Positions 18,966 to 31,196 of a stretch of DNA of 64,000 bases are shown here, one piece after another. Within the stretch, counting starts at the first letter, position 1. Every line of letters begins with the position of its first letter. Under the pieces are notes generated by a model. That model made no database searches. It saw only the letters and a list, made by a program, of their open reading frames with translations, and was not told the origin of the DNA. Both the position numbers and the translations under genes were made by a program. The DNA is from Epiperipatus broadwayi. Its lineage: Eukaryota; Onychophora; Udeonychophora; Euonychophora; Peripatidae. The stretch covers positions 5,582,001 to 5,646,000 of the forward strand of contig JAQFVV010006274.1 in the NCBI GenBank assembly GCA_028023455.1, in the 5' to 3' direction.

Positions 18966-19130
18966 TTATTTTGCAGTATATGCAAAATATTGGAAATGTC
19001 AACTAGATTTGAAGAAAAACTTAGTGCAATGATTTTAGATACTCTCCATCATCGTCATGGATTATTAAAAATTTTGACCAATAGCTTTAATGATTCTTAC
19101 TCTTTTTTGGATGATGTTGCATTACAATAG
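18966..19130 (+). other. Unassigned open frame, possible exon
   Basis: After a good acceptor (TTTTTTATTTTGCAG near 18976) an open frame contains MSTRFEEKLSAMILDTLHHR and ends with a TAG at 19128. The composition is less biased than the surrounding A/T-rich frames. I recognise no domain. It could be a terminal exon or an unrelated chance frame. Confidence 0.2.
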
Positions 19131-19480
19131 TACAGATTAATTGTGGTTTAAATATTAAAGAAATGGAATATCAGCTTACATCAAGTTCTTTGTAAGTCAT
19201 ATATTGAGTCATATTGGTCTGATGGCACTCAATATAATTCACGTACACATATATTTAAATCTTTAAAAAAAAAGTAAAAATAAATGCAAACAAAATTTAT
19301 TGTAATTTATTTAAAATATAGTCTGGACTAATTGTAGTATTGATTAAAAAAAATTTGATATTTTTAAAGCACTGTAAATTATTTAAAATCAAATATGTCA
19401 ACAAAAAAATATATTAAATTTATTTCTGATTTTAAAAAAAAAAAAAGTAAAATTCTTAAATATAACAAAAAAAAGACAAA
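19131..19480. other. AT-rich spacer
   Basis: Runs of A and T, no gene or element recognised. Confidence 0.5.
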
Positions 19481-19593
19481 TATTTTTGGCTAAACCTGCA
19501 GTTTCCACGTCACGACAAAATTTTGTTGTTCAAATTTTTTTCACCAGAGGATTTCTTGTCGAATTATTTAAAAATTTGTTGTGAAGTATCAAA

Positions 19594-20798
19594 TACACCT
19601 GGATCTCTTTGTATGCGGACTTATTTAACACAATTTTGAAGTTACGCGATTCGTGTTTCACCGGAAGTCAACCTCCGATAATGCACTATTACTTTAAATA
19701 ATAAATTTCGCGCACTTACGTTATATTGGAAGTAATAGCACATTATTGGAATTCTACTTTCATCTTAGTAATTTCAATATTTTCAGTGCTTTATAATAGT
19801 CAGATTTTATGCAATAATGAAATTAAAATCATGATTTCCACATTTTATGTATACACACATTAAATTTTACAAGATTATAATGTAAATTTGTTCAAACATT
19901 GTGCGTGTTAATTTTGCATTTTAAATCACATTCTGTTTTTGCTTTTTAAAAAAGAACGTAATCAATTATTAATCATTTAGTGTCCACAAGTTTATTTTTA
20001 AAAGGTCAGTAATAGCAGTGGGCACAATTAAAAATTAAAATCTGATTTTTAATTGTAATTAACAATTTAAAAATTACTTACGGGCGACTTGAAATTAATG
20101 TGATGTAAAACGAAATTTGATTTTTAAATGGAATTGAAAATTAAAGACAAAAATAATAATTTATTTTTTAGTTGTTAGTTTTAATTAAATTTTTTCCAGC
20201 AATGGTGAATAAATGTCTTTTTATTATCATAAGTCTAAGTTCATAAACAATTATTAAAATCATTGTCGTCGTCAACAGAAAACCATTAACACAACATGAG
20301 AGTGAACTTGGCGCTAGTTGTATTTCCTTTTGTGAGAATAATTGCTGAGATATTCTTGACTTTGTTTAAGGAGAAGCCAAACACATCACATGACATGACA
20401 TAAGAATCTGATTTTTTACTAGCTTGCAAACGAACGTGTTTTGTGGCAAATTGCGATAATAATTAAAACGTGTATAAAAAAAATGTAAATTACTGTAAAT
20501 TATGCATAAAAATATATTATTTTGAATAAAATTAAATATAGTTAAAAAAAGTTTGTCTTGTATCAATTTTTTTCAAATTTGAAATTTTTTATTAGTCATA
20601 TTTTATTTCCTTATTTTTTTTTTTTTTGCGCTAATTTTAAAGTAATTTTACATTGGTGCTTTGCTTTTATGCGAATTTTGAAAAATCACAGACCGCATCC
20701 CCCCTTTTTCAATGTAAGTTACGTCTATTTTTGCACGATTTCGTTCGCGCGTGTTTTCTGAGGAACCTATCTATCGCGTAAAACGAGACCCAGGTGTA
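19594..20798 (+). mobile_element. TA-flanked MITE, copy 1 (1201 bp), nested in the Merlin element
   Basis: It starts CACCTGGATCTC at 19596 and ends GAGACCCAGGTG at 20796, with TA on both sides. The inverted ends and TA duplication point to the Tc1/mariner-like group. It is rich in internal inverted repeats, for example the CACTATTACTTT / AAGTAATAGCAC blocks around 19685-19745. A 67-codon open frame (20558-20761) recurs in the second copy but is T-rich and has no domain, so it is not called as a gene. The second copy at 36612-37668 is in the opposite orientation. Confidence 0.88.
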
Positions 20799-20899
20799 CA
20801 CGAAATTATAATATAAAAAAATAATAAATAACAAATAATTATATTATAAAAATTAATTTATTAAAATAATAACAATACATCCTACTAACATTCATAATT

Positions 20900-21330
20900 A
20901 CTGTCCATTGTAGTTTTCGCTTACGATAGCGATAAAATTCGCAAAGACTGCGTCAGTCGTGTAGAGAATCCTGAAAGCAAATTCCTGCAGATAGGATTCG
21001 AATAAAGTACTGCGGGTACCACACTGATGTTTGAGCTTGCGTTTAGCTCTCATCCATATTTCCACATTTTGTGTGCGGATATCAGGGTCGTGAGGATCTA
21101 CAAAGTTCTCCTAGTGTATGACGACAGAGTGCATATATACACCATTACAGATTGTGCTTAAGTTGTTGTATACACCCTATTCATCTCCACTACACACCAC
21201 AATGCTGACATAGAATAATATTTTTAAGCAGGTGCCTCCTTGCTAACCACTTCATTGCTAACTCCGGAGTTCGAAGTTCATCCATCAATAGCCACGATGT
21301 CCAATTAATTTTCTACGCGAATATCTGCAG
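20900..21330 (-). pseudogene. ISXO2-like (IS1595/Merlin) transposase relic
   Basis: Minus-strand reading gives VYNNLSTICNGVYMHSVVIH, a stop, then ENFVDPHDPDIRTQNVEIWM, and on through RAKRKLKHQCGTR and a YLQEF-containing segment ending near 20900. The H..VNHSENFVDP..GAHTQ.IE..W...K / YLAEF pattern is the C-terminal half of the ISXO2-like DDE domain found in bacterial IS1595 and eukaryotic Merlin transposases. The terminal catalytic segment is partly legible, with a TAG near 21111. The upstream half, which should hold the first DDE aspartate, is too decayed to read with confidence. It is inactive. Confidence 0.75.
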
Positions 21331-21573
21331 CATGTAACACTTCATTTTCTGGCACTACAACTACATTACCATTTATAGGATTTATTGCCCCAAGACAATG
21401 TAACAATTTCACACTACCAGAAATACTTTATTCCAATCCTACCAAATTTTAATTTTTCTATAAACGAAAACTGCAATGCATAGTAATTCGACATGAAACA
21501 CTCTGGTGAGAAAAATTTGAAACATAATTTGAATTTTATTTTGACCTGGAAACTGCAGGTTTACCTATTTTTG

Positions 21574-23044
21574 AATAAAACAAAGTTGTTTTTTTTAATA
21601 TATATATATATATAATATACATCAGAACTATTATGAACTATTTTGAAAAGAAGAACTCTGTGCTTGATATATTAAATTATATAATATACATTAATTATAG
21701 TTAATCCTGTAATCTATTTTTACTTATAGAATTAAGAAATTTTAACTTAATTTGGTATTGGCTAAACATAAATGGGAAAATATGATAATAGTAATTAAGT
21801 TATTATCTTGTCTTTATTAATTAAGATGAAAATAACTTATTATAATTTCCTTGTATATAGTGAATATAGATATTAACTGATTTTTGATTAGAGAGAGAAT
21901 GTACAGAATACAGAGATTTAAAAGGGGAGGATAATTATAGTTTTCATGCTGGTCTAATTTGAACTCTAACAGAACAATTTTTCTGTAGTATTTCAATGTC
22001 ATATTAGATCCTGCTTGGTATTGGTGAAGTAGTGATAAGATAGGAGCTGAATAGAGTTAATGACTGCCAATGTAAACTTTTTTAAACAGGATATGTCAAA
22101 CCGACAATTTATATCAAAAGGCAGCCCATTAATCTTGAGAGATTTCAGTGCTATATATGATATTGTAACCTCCATAGCAGAGTTTACATACATTGCTTTT
22201 TGTAAATGTATATACTTTTTTTTTTATTATAGCTTCTGAAATGTTATTAAAAGACATGTCTGTAAAATAAATGCAGTTAAAAAAATAATAATAATTTTAA
22301 GAAATTAAAAATTTATTGAAATTTTTTATTGTAAAATAAAATTCACTATTGAAAATAATAAGTTACTATGGAAACTAATTGTAAAACAGAAAAAAAAAAT
22401 ATCTTAGTTTGTCTGCTTTTCCAACAAAAGGTGGGAAAATTTTCTCTTGATTTGGGTGTTACTTGTATAATGGAAGCCAAGAAAATTTTAATGTTTATCT
22501 ATGTCAATATAATGCAGTTACAGGGATATGGTTTCAGAGTATTTCTCCCTGAAATTTCCATTGATGTAGCTTATTATAGAGTTATATAAATATAAATATG
22601 CTATCGGAATTAACTACAATTTTTCCAATCTAGTAACTGATTGTGAATGCTAAAATATATGGCACTTGACACTTGATCACACAAGGAAACCTGCCATCCA
22701 ATTAATTGTTTCCCAAATAAAAATACTCTACTGTAAATGGATTAATAAATTATGTAGATTCGATACCCTCAATTACAAGGAAAGGAATTTAATGGAAATA
22801 AGCCATAGATAAATTCAAAATATTAAATAAGGATCTTAATGGCCATACATGTATCTCAATTCAAAATTCTTCTCATGTGAATGAAAACTGAGCTCAATTG
22901 AATATAAAATAGGTAATTTTATAACACATGTATAAACATGAATTGTTATAAATAAAAAGATTTTCTGTCATATATGTTCTCTATATTAGTATATTGTTAT
23001 AAATATGTAAATACAAATCGTTATTTTTATTTTTAAAAAAATGC
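21574..23044. other. AT-rich DNA without a recognised gene
   Basis: Several short open frames (for example 21817-22002, 21999-22193 and 22368-22589) have biased composition and no domain. No terminal repeats, tRNA or LINE fragments seen. Confidence 0.5.
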
Positions 23045-23330
23045 TAATGGCTATGAATCAATACTAGGATTTCCCGATCCTAAATTAGGCACTCTACCAA
23101 CTATGCAGGGTAAAAAAGATATAAGGCTTTATTGCTCAGGAATTCAAATAAGTTTGAGTTACGGACCTGTGAACAAATCGAATACTCTACCAACTGCTCT
23201 ATACCATGCATAGTGAAAAGAATGTAAATGACTTTATTGCTAAAGAGTTCATAAGTTCAAGAATCAATCCTGGACCTCCCGATCATGAATTGAACACTCT
23301 ACTAACTACGCCAAACTGTACAGGGTATTT
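23045..23330 (-). repeat. Three-unit tandem array of tRNA-like sequences
   Basis: Minus-strand units at about 23325-23249, 23215-23140 and 23112-23050. Each has an A-box-like segment (TTGGCGTAGTTAGTAGAGTG, CAGTTGGTAGAGTAT, CATAGTTGGTAGAGTG), then an anticodon-arm region, then AGGTCC/AATCC and a decayed B-box (AGGATTGATTC). In the first unit the anticodon loop reads TTCATGA, which would be CAT (Met). AGCAATAAAG follows two of the units at the same place. The spacing is about 110 bp. All are too degenerate for functional tRNAs. This looks like a trimeric tRNA-derived SINE or an amplified pseudogene. Confidence 0.6.
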
Positions 23331-24413
23331 TATTTGTTAATTAAAATTAGTGTTATTATTAATATTGGTTGCTCATTTATTTCTCTTTCAAATTTCAATA
23401 GATTATTTTACTTCGTCTTAGAATTATATCATAAATGTGGAGAGGATAATGGCCAGGAAACATGGTTAGATCAGCATAAAGGTTTTTCTTCATGTCATGA
23501 CTATTGTGTAATCTCCACCATGTACACAGTTGCCCATTTAGTATTCGTATTCTTCTAGACTAAATTTATTCGTGAATATTTTTATTTTATTATAACATTT
23601 TGATCAACTGTCATTGTCTGTACCATTACCAAATTGAGAAACTGTTGCAGTATATATGCTATTATGTATATATGCATAAAAGTAATGACAAAATAAATAA
23701 TTCTCTAATGTATATACTATCCATGCATGAGATCTATTTTACAGTTGTATTAAAGGGATTAAAATCAACTATTGGTAACAACTATTATAAAATTTGCAGT
23801 AGAGAATAAAAAATTAAAAACAAAAGAACTTTCAGGATTTTCAAAGATAAGTTAGATTTTTCATTTAAAAAACTTTGGTTTACAATTGAAAAATAATTTA
23901 ATTTGTAAGATTAAGAAAAATTAATAATTGAAATTTTATTTTTATATTAGAACACACCTGTGTGTGCTTCTTATATATACATTTTAACATTTAATTGAAT
24001 TTTGTCAGAATAGAATATTATGAATGCACATATATGTACTTATTTTTATATGCAATGTAAACTGTTTTTTTATATTGTACCGGTCAAACACATGCTATAA
24101 AACAACACCTTCCACCGTCACAGAACAATTACATTAACTTCCCGGCCCTCCTGCACAGCAGAGAAGAGACATGAAACTCGAATTAGGACATCGAGGATGA
24201 ATCCCCAAATAAGATAGACTTAAAATAGTACATTAATATATAAAAACCTTTTTATTTTAATAATTAACCAAAATAAAGATTCGAACTCTGGATAGGATTA
24301 AAATCTACTTCAATTTAATATTATATAAAAAGATTATTCTAAACATACATTATTTATAGAATTCACGCTAGAACAGTTTCCTTATGCTTACATCGGTGAT
24401 CATTATGACCGCT
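23331..24413. other. AT-rich DNA, nothing recognised
   Basis: No domain-bearing frame. It ends at the AATATATATAT target duplication of the next RTE copy. Confidence 0.5.
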
Positions 24414-27374
24414 AATATATATATCATCATCATTATCAATCCACTGCAGGATGAAGGTCTCTCCAAGTTTAATCCATCTTCTCCGATCTTTAGCTTCTCT
24501 TCTCCACAACACCCCTGCACATTTTCTTATTTCATCCATCCATCTCATATGGGTCTCTTTCTGGGTCTTTTACAATCTCTTGGAATCCAGTTTAAAATTT
24601 CAATTGTCCATCTATTATCATTTCTTCTAGCAATATGTCCAGCCCAACTCCATTTCAATCTTAATTTTTTTAGTAAGGTCAGTAACACCTGTTTGTTGTC
24701 TTACCCATACATTGCGTTTTCGATCTCTTCTTGTTACTCCCAACATACATCTCTCCATACTCCTTTGAGTGGTCTGAAGTCTCTGTATTGCTCTTTTATT
24801 AAGTGTCCAAGTCTCAGATCCATAAGTAAGAACTGGTAAAACACATTTGTTAAAAACCATTCTTTTCAAACACATAGGCATATTTCCTTTTAGTATCAAA
24901 TTATTTCTACCAAAAGCACTCCAACCAAGTTTAATTCTATGATTAATTTCCTCCATTATGTTTCCATCTGTATTAATAATCTGACCTAGGTATTTGTAAT
25001 TGTTAACTTCTTCTAATTCTTCATAATCAAACTTTATTTTCATATTTTGAGCAAATCGATTAAACATTACTTTAGTCTTTTTAACATTTATCTTTAGTCC
25101 TACTTTTCTACTTTCATCTGCTAACTCCTGCAACATTTCCTGCAGCTCTGAAGCATTATTTGCAAAAACAACTACATCATCTGCAAAATCTAAATGACTT
25201 AAATAGTCTCCATTTACTTTCATTCCTTTAGTTTCCCATTTTAATCCACAAAATACTTCTTGCAGCACTGCTGTAAAAAGTTTTGGAGATATGGAGTCAC
25301 CTTGCCTCACACCTTTCTCAATGTTGATTTTTCCAGTATCATTATGTAATCTAATTGTTGCTGTTGCATTTTTATAAATATTCTTTAAAATATGACAATA
25401 TCCTGGATCTATACCTTGATGATCCAATGCTTTAATTACTGAAGAAATGTGTATAGAATCGAATGCCTTTTCATAATCTACAAATCCAAAACATAATGAC
25501 AACTCATATTCATTTGTCCTTTCTATGACTTCTCTCAATACCTGGATATGATCTATTGTACTAAAACCACTTTTAAATCCAGCTTGTTCTCTTGGTTGGT
25601 GGAAATCCAAAGTTCTCTGTAGACGAGTTGTAATTATCTTGGGTAAAAATTTTATATAAAACTGATAAAAGGCTGATAGGTCTGTAATTTCTAATATCTT
25701 CTTTATCACCTTTTTTAAATATTAATATTATTACTGCATTCTTCCAATCTTCCGGTACATCTTTATCATTTAGACATTTGGTATATAACTTTGCTAAAAT
25801 TGTTTCTATTTCTTCACCTCCTTCTTTTAATATATCAATTATAATTCCATCATTTCCTGGAGCCTTTCCTTTCTTCATACATTTAATTGCATGTCTCACT
25901 TCTTCATTTAAAATTCTGGGCAATTTGAAAGATGTAATAGATATAGGAGATACTTGTTCTTTATTACTATATAATTCTTGATAAAAATCTTCTACCAATT
26001 TCATGATGTCATCTCTCCTTTTAGTAATAATTCCATCTTTTTTTCTTATCGCAGATATAAATTTCCTACCAATACCAAAATGTTGTTTTACATTCTTAAG
26101 ACTTTTATTTTCTTCTACAGCTTTCCTTGCTAGTTCACAGTTATACTTTCTTATATCATTTTCAACTCTTTTCCGCACCATTTTACAAAATTCGAGATAT
26201 TCAATTCTTTTTAATGCATCATTTTTGTATATCTTCATATTCCTTCTTTTCTTCATAAATTCTCTAGTCTCAGTAGAAATTTTATTGGTCAATTGCTGTT
26301 TTTTTCTACCAGCTATCTTTGTTGCAGTTTTCAAAAGTGTATCAGTTATTTTCATACTAATTTCATTCAAATCTGAATCATGTTCAAAATCTACTAATAC
26401 TTGAAACCTATTTGTAAGTTCTATTTTAAATTCATTAGAATGTTTCTGAAGATTAGGAATATCAACTGTAAATATTGTTTTCCTTAATAATTTTTGTCTC
26501 TCTAGTTTTACATTATCACGTATCTTACACCTTATTAATCGATGATCACTTCCTGTGTTAAATTTATTAAGAACATTACAATCTTGAAATATGTATTTCC
26601 TGTTAGTCAAAATATAATCCAATTCTGCTGTACCTTCATTTGGATGCTTCCATGTCCATTTCCTTTTAACATTTTTCTCAAAAAAAGAATTCATAATATA
26701 AAGTTTTTCTTTTTCTGCAAACTCCACAAGTCTATGTCCTCTCTCATTTCTATTACCATAACCAAAATTACCCACAGCACTTTCATTTTTATACCAATTC
26801 TAGCATTAAAGTCTCCCATAACAATTTTAAAATGGTGTTTACTCTGATCAAAAGCCTTTTGTACATCCATATAAAAATCTTCTACTACTTCATCACTATG
26901 AGAACTTGTTGGGGCATAAACCTGAATTATCTGCATTTGGTATTTGCTATTAAGTTGTATAACTAATCTTGCAACTCTGTCCGATACACCATCAATCTCC
27001 ACAATATTGTTCTTCCACTTTTTATTTATAATGAATCCTACTCCACTTGTATTTCCAATATGTGTGCCTTTATAATAGAGTATATGTCCACTTTTTAAAT
27101 CAATTGTTTCTTCACCTTTTCTTCTAACTTCACAAAGTCCAATAATGTCCCATTTAATATAAGACAATTCTTCTTCTAATTCTTGCAATCTTCCTTCACT
27201 GGAAAGTGATCTGCAGTTGTAAGTACCTAAATAAAAAGTCATCATCAAATGCCAGCCTGGGTCCATAATCAGGGGATTCTTAGCACCCTCCACCTTCGGC
27301 CACCAACCGCTGCCTTGGTTGGTGACTTTACAGCCTCCTGTGAATAAGGACCATGCTTTATTTTTGTCTGTCAT
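24363..27374 (-). pseudogene. RTE endonuclease-reverse transcriptase, three frameshifts
   Basis: The start is MTDKNKAWSLF at 27374. Segments 27374-26691, 26775-25573, 25709-24627 and 24548-24425 overlap in different frames, so three indels separate otherwise long open reading. Endonuclease: YNCRSLSSEGRLQELEEE, IIGLCEVRRKGEETIDLKSG, YAPTSSHSDEVVEDFY and VMGDFNARIG. The RT has NYRPISLLSVLYKIF, DFHQPREQAGFKSGFS, FVDYEKAFDS, GVRQGDSISPKLF and the intact catalytic HLDFADDVVVF. The C-terminal RTE domain has CLKRMVFNKCVLPVLTYGSE, a Trp-rich segment and RWMDEIRKCAGVLWRREAKD. The enzyme would carry out target-primed reverse transcription. Because the catalytic residues survive, inactivation is by frameshift rather than active-site loss. 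The frame as listed runs a few codons past the element end. Confidence 0.9.
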
Positions 27375-27711
27375 AATTGTATATATGTATTGGAAAAATA
27401 TTTATCATTTACACAAACATTCATTCTGCCTTATCAGGCACTGAGAAGAAAGACCATGGTGTTTCTTGATCTTAAACTCAGAGGTAAAAAGCCAATAAAC
27501 TCACCACGCTGGCTAATGCGTGTTGGTGAGCAGCCCATCCATGTTCATATACTATATGAATAATCACATAGTAATAACAGCTGCAACGACAAGAACGTAT
27601 GGAGTGGACCTTAGGAATTTGCCCTGCTCGGCTCCTTTAAGGCCTCCAAGAGGAATCAAAGGGTCTCCTTTCAGTTAATAGCAAACTCCTTTCTGCAGCC
27701 AATATATATAT
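24414..27711 (-). mobile_element. Full-length RTE-clade LINE (RTE-3), best preserved copy
   Basis: The body is 24425-27700 (3276 bp, minus). The 5' end is GGCTGCAGAAAGGAG and the 3' tail is ATTGATAATGATGATG. The flanks share AATATATATAT (24414-24424 and 27701-27711), though that sequence is low in complexity. It is the reference for reading RTE-1 and RTE-2. Confidence 0.9.
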
Positions 27712-30700
27712 AAAGAGAGAGAGTGCATTTTGTTTATATGCCAATGTTTAGTTAAAAGTTTACATAATGGATTTAAGAAGAGAAACGCTATTTTAACCTA
27801 TGATTAAATAATGACCTTGACAAATAAATTTACAACAAGAGACACTTTGATGTCTGAATAAATCAATACCATGTATTTAAACAAAATGTGATTGATGCCA
27901 CTTCCATCACACAAGAAATCTACATGTATATAACCGTAATGCCAGATAAATTAGTCTCTGACATCAATTACATTTATTAAATATTGAACAAAAAAGTTAT
28001 AAAACAATGATTTTGAATACGCTAATATTTTCGTATCCAATATAACAAACATATTTTAATTCTTGAATTATAAAATAAAATAAGGAGAATTCATTTATGC
28101 ACGTGGGAGTCGCTCGTCTAAGGGAAATAACTTACTGCAAGCTTTTTGTGACATTCCAAATATAAATAGTCTAATAAATAACAAAAATGGTTGTTATATC
28201 ACAGCGTTACAGCTTACCGGTTAGTTTTAGGTATAATTCTAAAATACTACAATAAATGGCAGTGCGTGCATGAGGCAGCAAATATAAGATTCGGTCCATT
28301 TTCGGCCGAGAAGACGCTTCATCGTTTATGTGAGAAAAGAGTGTATACCTGCTCTTCTGGCAGCGCTATACCCAGAGAGAGAGATAGGGAGATGCGATGG
28401 TCCGGCTGTCCCAGGGTCATCCGACGCAGAGCTTGCGCTACTTATTTCAAAATGTCCTGGGGCACTTACAATGCCAGCTAAAACATAGATAAATGAAAAT
28501 GGAGGATTCGGTGTTCCCGATGTTCCTTAAAATATGATTAAGCAAGTAAATAATGATGATAGCTGACCTATGTGGGAAATGTCAAGAAACTACGATACAT
28601 CTTTAATGACGTCAAAATGATTAATGGCCTAAATATAAAGTTTGAATCGGGCGTAACGGCATGACTTGTATACTAAACCAAATTAAATAACTCAAATATA
28701 AAACTATATGAATGTCTTAATAACATAACACACGATTACATTTCCCTTCATTAAATGGGTCCCATATGCATTTGGAATCAAAGAGCATTATTTAACACTA
28801 TCATGTTCAAGGTGCTACACATAAATGATTTACATTTAAGAAGAGTGACGGTTATTATTATTTAAAATATCTTAACTGAAGTTTAAGTAATAGCATTCTT
28901 AAATAACATTAAATTTATATTCAACATTAGTTCCCAACCCAGCGAGCAAGGGCATTAAAACAAGTGATTTGGAGTAATTAAAATATCTCTGAAGTGCTTG
29001 GGATTTAATAGGCTAATATAAAATATAGGCTCATGGAGTTGAGTTGATTTGTCATATAAATTACATATTTATTTTAGAAGTAAACAGCAAATAAATATAA
29101 TAATAAAATTCTACCGTACTAAAGTAAAATATAGGATTTAAGGCGTGAGAGAGAGATGTGAGCATTTACATACAGATTTGATAGGATTATAGAGATCTTT
29201 CAGGAAAAGATTAAGTATAAATATATAAAAAAAACATTAATTAGTGTAGATATAGATAAGCATGGACAAATCTACATAGATACCTCAGCATACTCGGGGG
29301 AATGATTAAATGGTTCATTCTGTGAATTTCACTTTGCAGAGATCAGCTTAATGATCAGCAATCTTAGTCACTACTGTTTCTTCATCAGTGGCAGCATTCT
29401 TCCATTGCAGGAGTTTTGTGGCAGCATTTTGGAGACAGCCCCGAGAGCCACGGGAAAGATGGTTCGGCTCCCTACTCGACTTACATTCTTTATCACGCTA
29501 TATTCTTTTCATTCTTGTTGGGAAAAGAAGGAATGGAAAAACTCAAAGAGAAAAAGAGAACCCTTATCTCCAATCTACTCTATTTATACATCCCCAACAA
29601 TAACAGGAATGCCTTGGTTCATTTGCCCAGAGGCAGATAAGACAATTAATAAATTCCTGAGCAAATTATAGTCCATTTTTAATTAAAAGCAAGATATAAG
29701 ATGATATGGTTTAAATCACATTCCAGCTCGAAAGAATTTATGAATAAAAATAAATGAAACAAAAATATTTCATTAGCGAAATATTTTTAGTTAAAATGAT
29801 TAAATTAAGATAAAAACTATGATAAGAAAACAATATTTTAATTAATGAAAGTCGAGCTTTTAAAATTTTTAATTAGTGACGAAAACTTCACATTGGGCTA
29901 GTTTGAACCTACCATCTTGGTTATATCTTCTTCCTTTTATAATTCTACAAAATTGAAATTTAAACACATAATTTTATAAAAAAATTACAAATTATGTGAT
30001 TATAATTTATTTATTTTTACAAAAAAAAATATAAGATCAAATATTTAAAAGTAACAAAATAACACAATTCAAATTATAAATATTTGTTATATAGGAAAGT
30101 TTTTGCATATTATATATATATGTCGCCGCATATTAGGTGATGGCACTTTTAGTAAATTAAATGATTGCTGGGTTTGAACCCTTGTAAATTGTTAGTTTTT
30201 AGGAAGGAAAACATAAAGCTCACTGATTACAGAGTGACTGTTTTAATATATCTTTAGAAAGTTCATTGTTAGAGATTTTAATCTGTTGAAATATTTTCAG
30301 ATATTTGTAAATAGTCAAAATCAAAATGATTTATTTGCAATTTAACAGACCTTTCATTTTTATCATTATTTCTAATCAAATTTATCATTATTTAAAATTA
30401 TTCCAGTGAAATTATTTAATATATATTAGAATGGGTTATAAATATATGGTGTGAGTGTGTGGTTGTCTATTTAATTCTCTCTACAATTATTTAGATTACA
30501 TAAAGTAATGATCATCTTTAAAGTTCACTCACTTTATAGGTTTTATTATGATAATTAATTGATATATGGCCGGTATATTAGCCCAGATCATTGACAATGA
30601 TTAGAATTGATATAAATCACAACATATCTTTGATATATTTATTATTGTAATAATGTTTATTATTGTAATTATTTAGCATTTAAGTATGTGCATGCAGATG

Positions 30701-30931
30701 AAGTATTGATTGGTTTTATAATATTAAATGCTAAATTTGGTATTGGCTATGTGACAGCCTAAGTATAATGTAACTCCTTTAATTTCAGTCACAAAGGATG
30801 ACTGCTGATTATCTTGCTGCTGGTATTCCTACTATTGTTGATTAATTGCTGATTATTCTATATTCATCACTTAATATTATATGTATTGGATTCTTATACT
30901 GATTATTTACTTTTTTTTGATACTTGAGTAT
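27712..30931. other. Anonymous DNA with two GC-richer patches
   Basis: Patches at about 28190-28480 and 29340-29660 stand out from the AT-rich background. The first has a 96-codon plus-strand open frame (28191-28481) without a recognisable domain. The second has overlapping open frames in all three plus frames and a CTCTATTTATAC TATA-like box near 29578. They resemble LTR or untranslated element sequence, but no paired LTR was found. B-box-like TTTGAACC motifs (minus-strand GGTTCAAA) occur near 29897 and 30174. Confidence 0.4.
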
Positions 30932-31196
30932 TAGTCCTGCAACATGTAGCATGTATTAGACATGGTATGCCTTTTCACATTCATATTAATCTGCCGATAA
31001 CTTTGTAATCTGACCAAAATAATGTGAACGCAATTCTTGCATATGATATTTTTCACAAGATTTTCAAAAAAAGTAACGTGTACATGGATCTTGTACATGA
31101 TATTTTCACAAGATTTACAAAGTTATTGGCAGGTTGAATGTGAATGTGAAAAGGCATAGCATGTGTAATACATGCTCCGTGTTGCAGGACTATTTT
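30932..31196. mobile_element. MITE, 265 bp, with long terminal inverted repeats
   Basis: The ends are TAGTCCTGCAAC and GTTGCAGGACTA. The inverted similarity runs about 80 bases inward through ATGCCTTTTCACATTCA / TGAATGTGAAAAGGCAT and the GATAACTTTGTAATC / GATTTACAAAGTTAT blocks. It has no coding sequence. A lone TTGCAGGACTATTA at about 34334 may be the end of another, largely lost copy. Confidence 0.85.

Larger units (their letters stand above)
19481..21573. mobile_element. Merlin-type DNA transposon, degenerate, with nested MITE
   Basis: Terminal inverted repeats: left from 19489 (GCTAAACCTGCAGTTTCC), right ending at 21565 (GGAAACTGCAGGTTTACC). The inverted similarity continues inward to the TTCACCAGAG / CTCTGGTGAG blocks. 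The flanks share TATTTTTG (19481-19488 and 21566-21573), an 8-bp duplication as expected for Merlin. The interior encodes an ISXO2/IS1595-like transposase relic on the minus strand. A 1.2-kb TA-flanked MITE (19596-20796) was inserted between the left repeat and the transposase gene. Confidence 0.85.

Noticed and set aside
20558-20761. 67-codon open frame found in both TA-MITE copies (also 36647-36850, minus)
   Set aside because: It is shared because the two elements are copies. The peptide is Phe-rich, T-tract-derived and has no domain.
26003-26404. 133-codon plus-strand frame and similar plus-strand frames over 24.4-26.9 kb
   Set aside because: They are antisense shadows of the RTE reverse transcriptase, and equivalent shadows recur over the other RTE copies.
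29351-29671. Overlapping 70-106 codon frames as a host gene
   Set aside because: Three plus frames are open at once over the same GC-richer patch, with no domain or consistent codon bias; more like LTR sequence.
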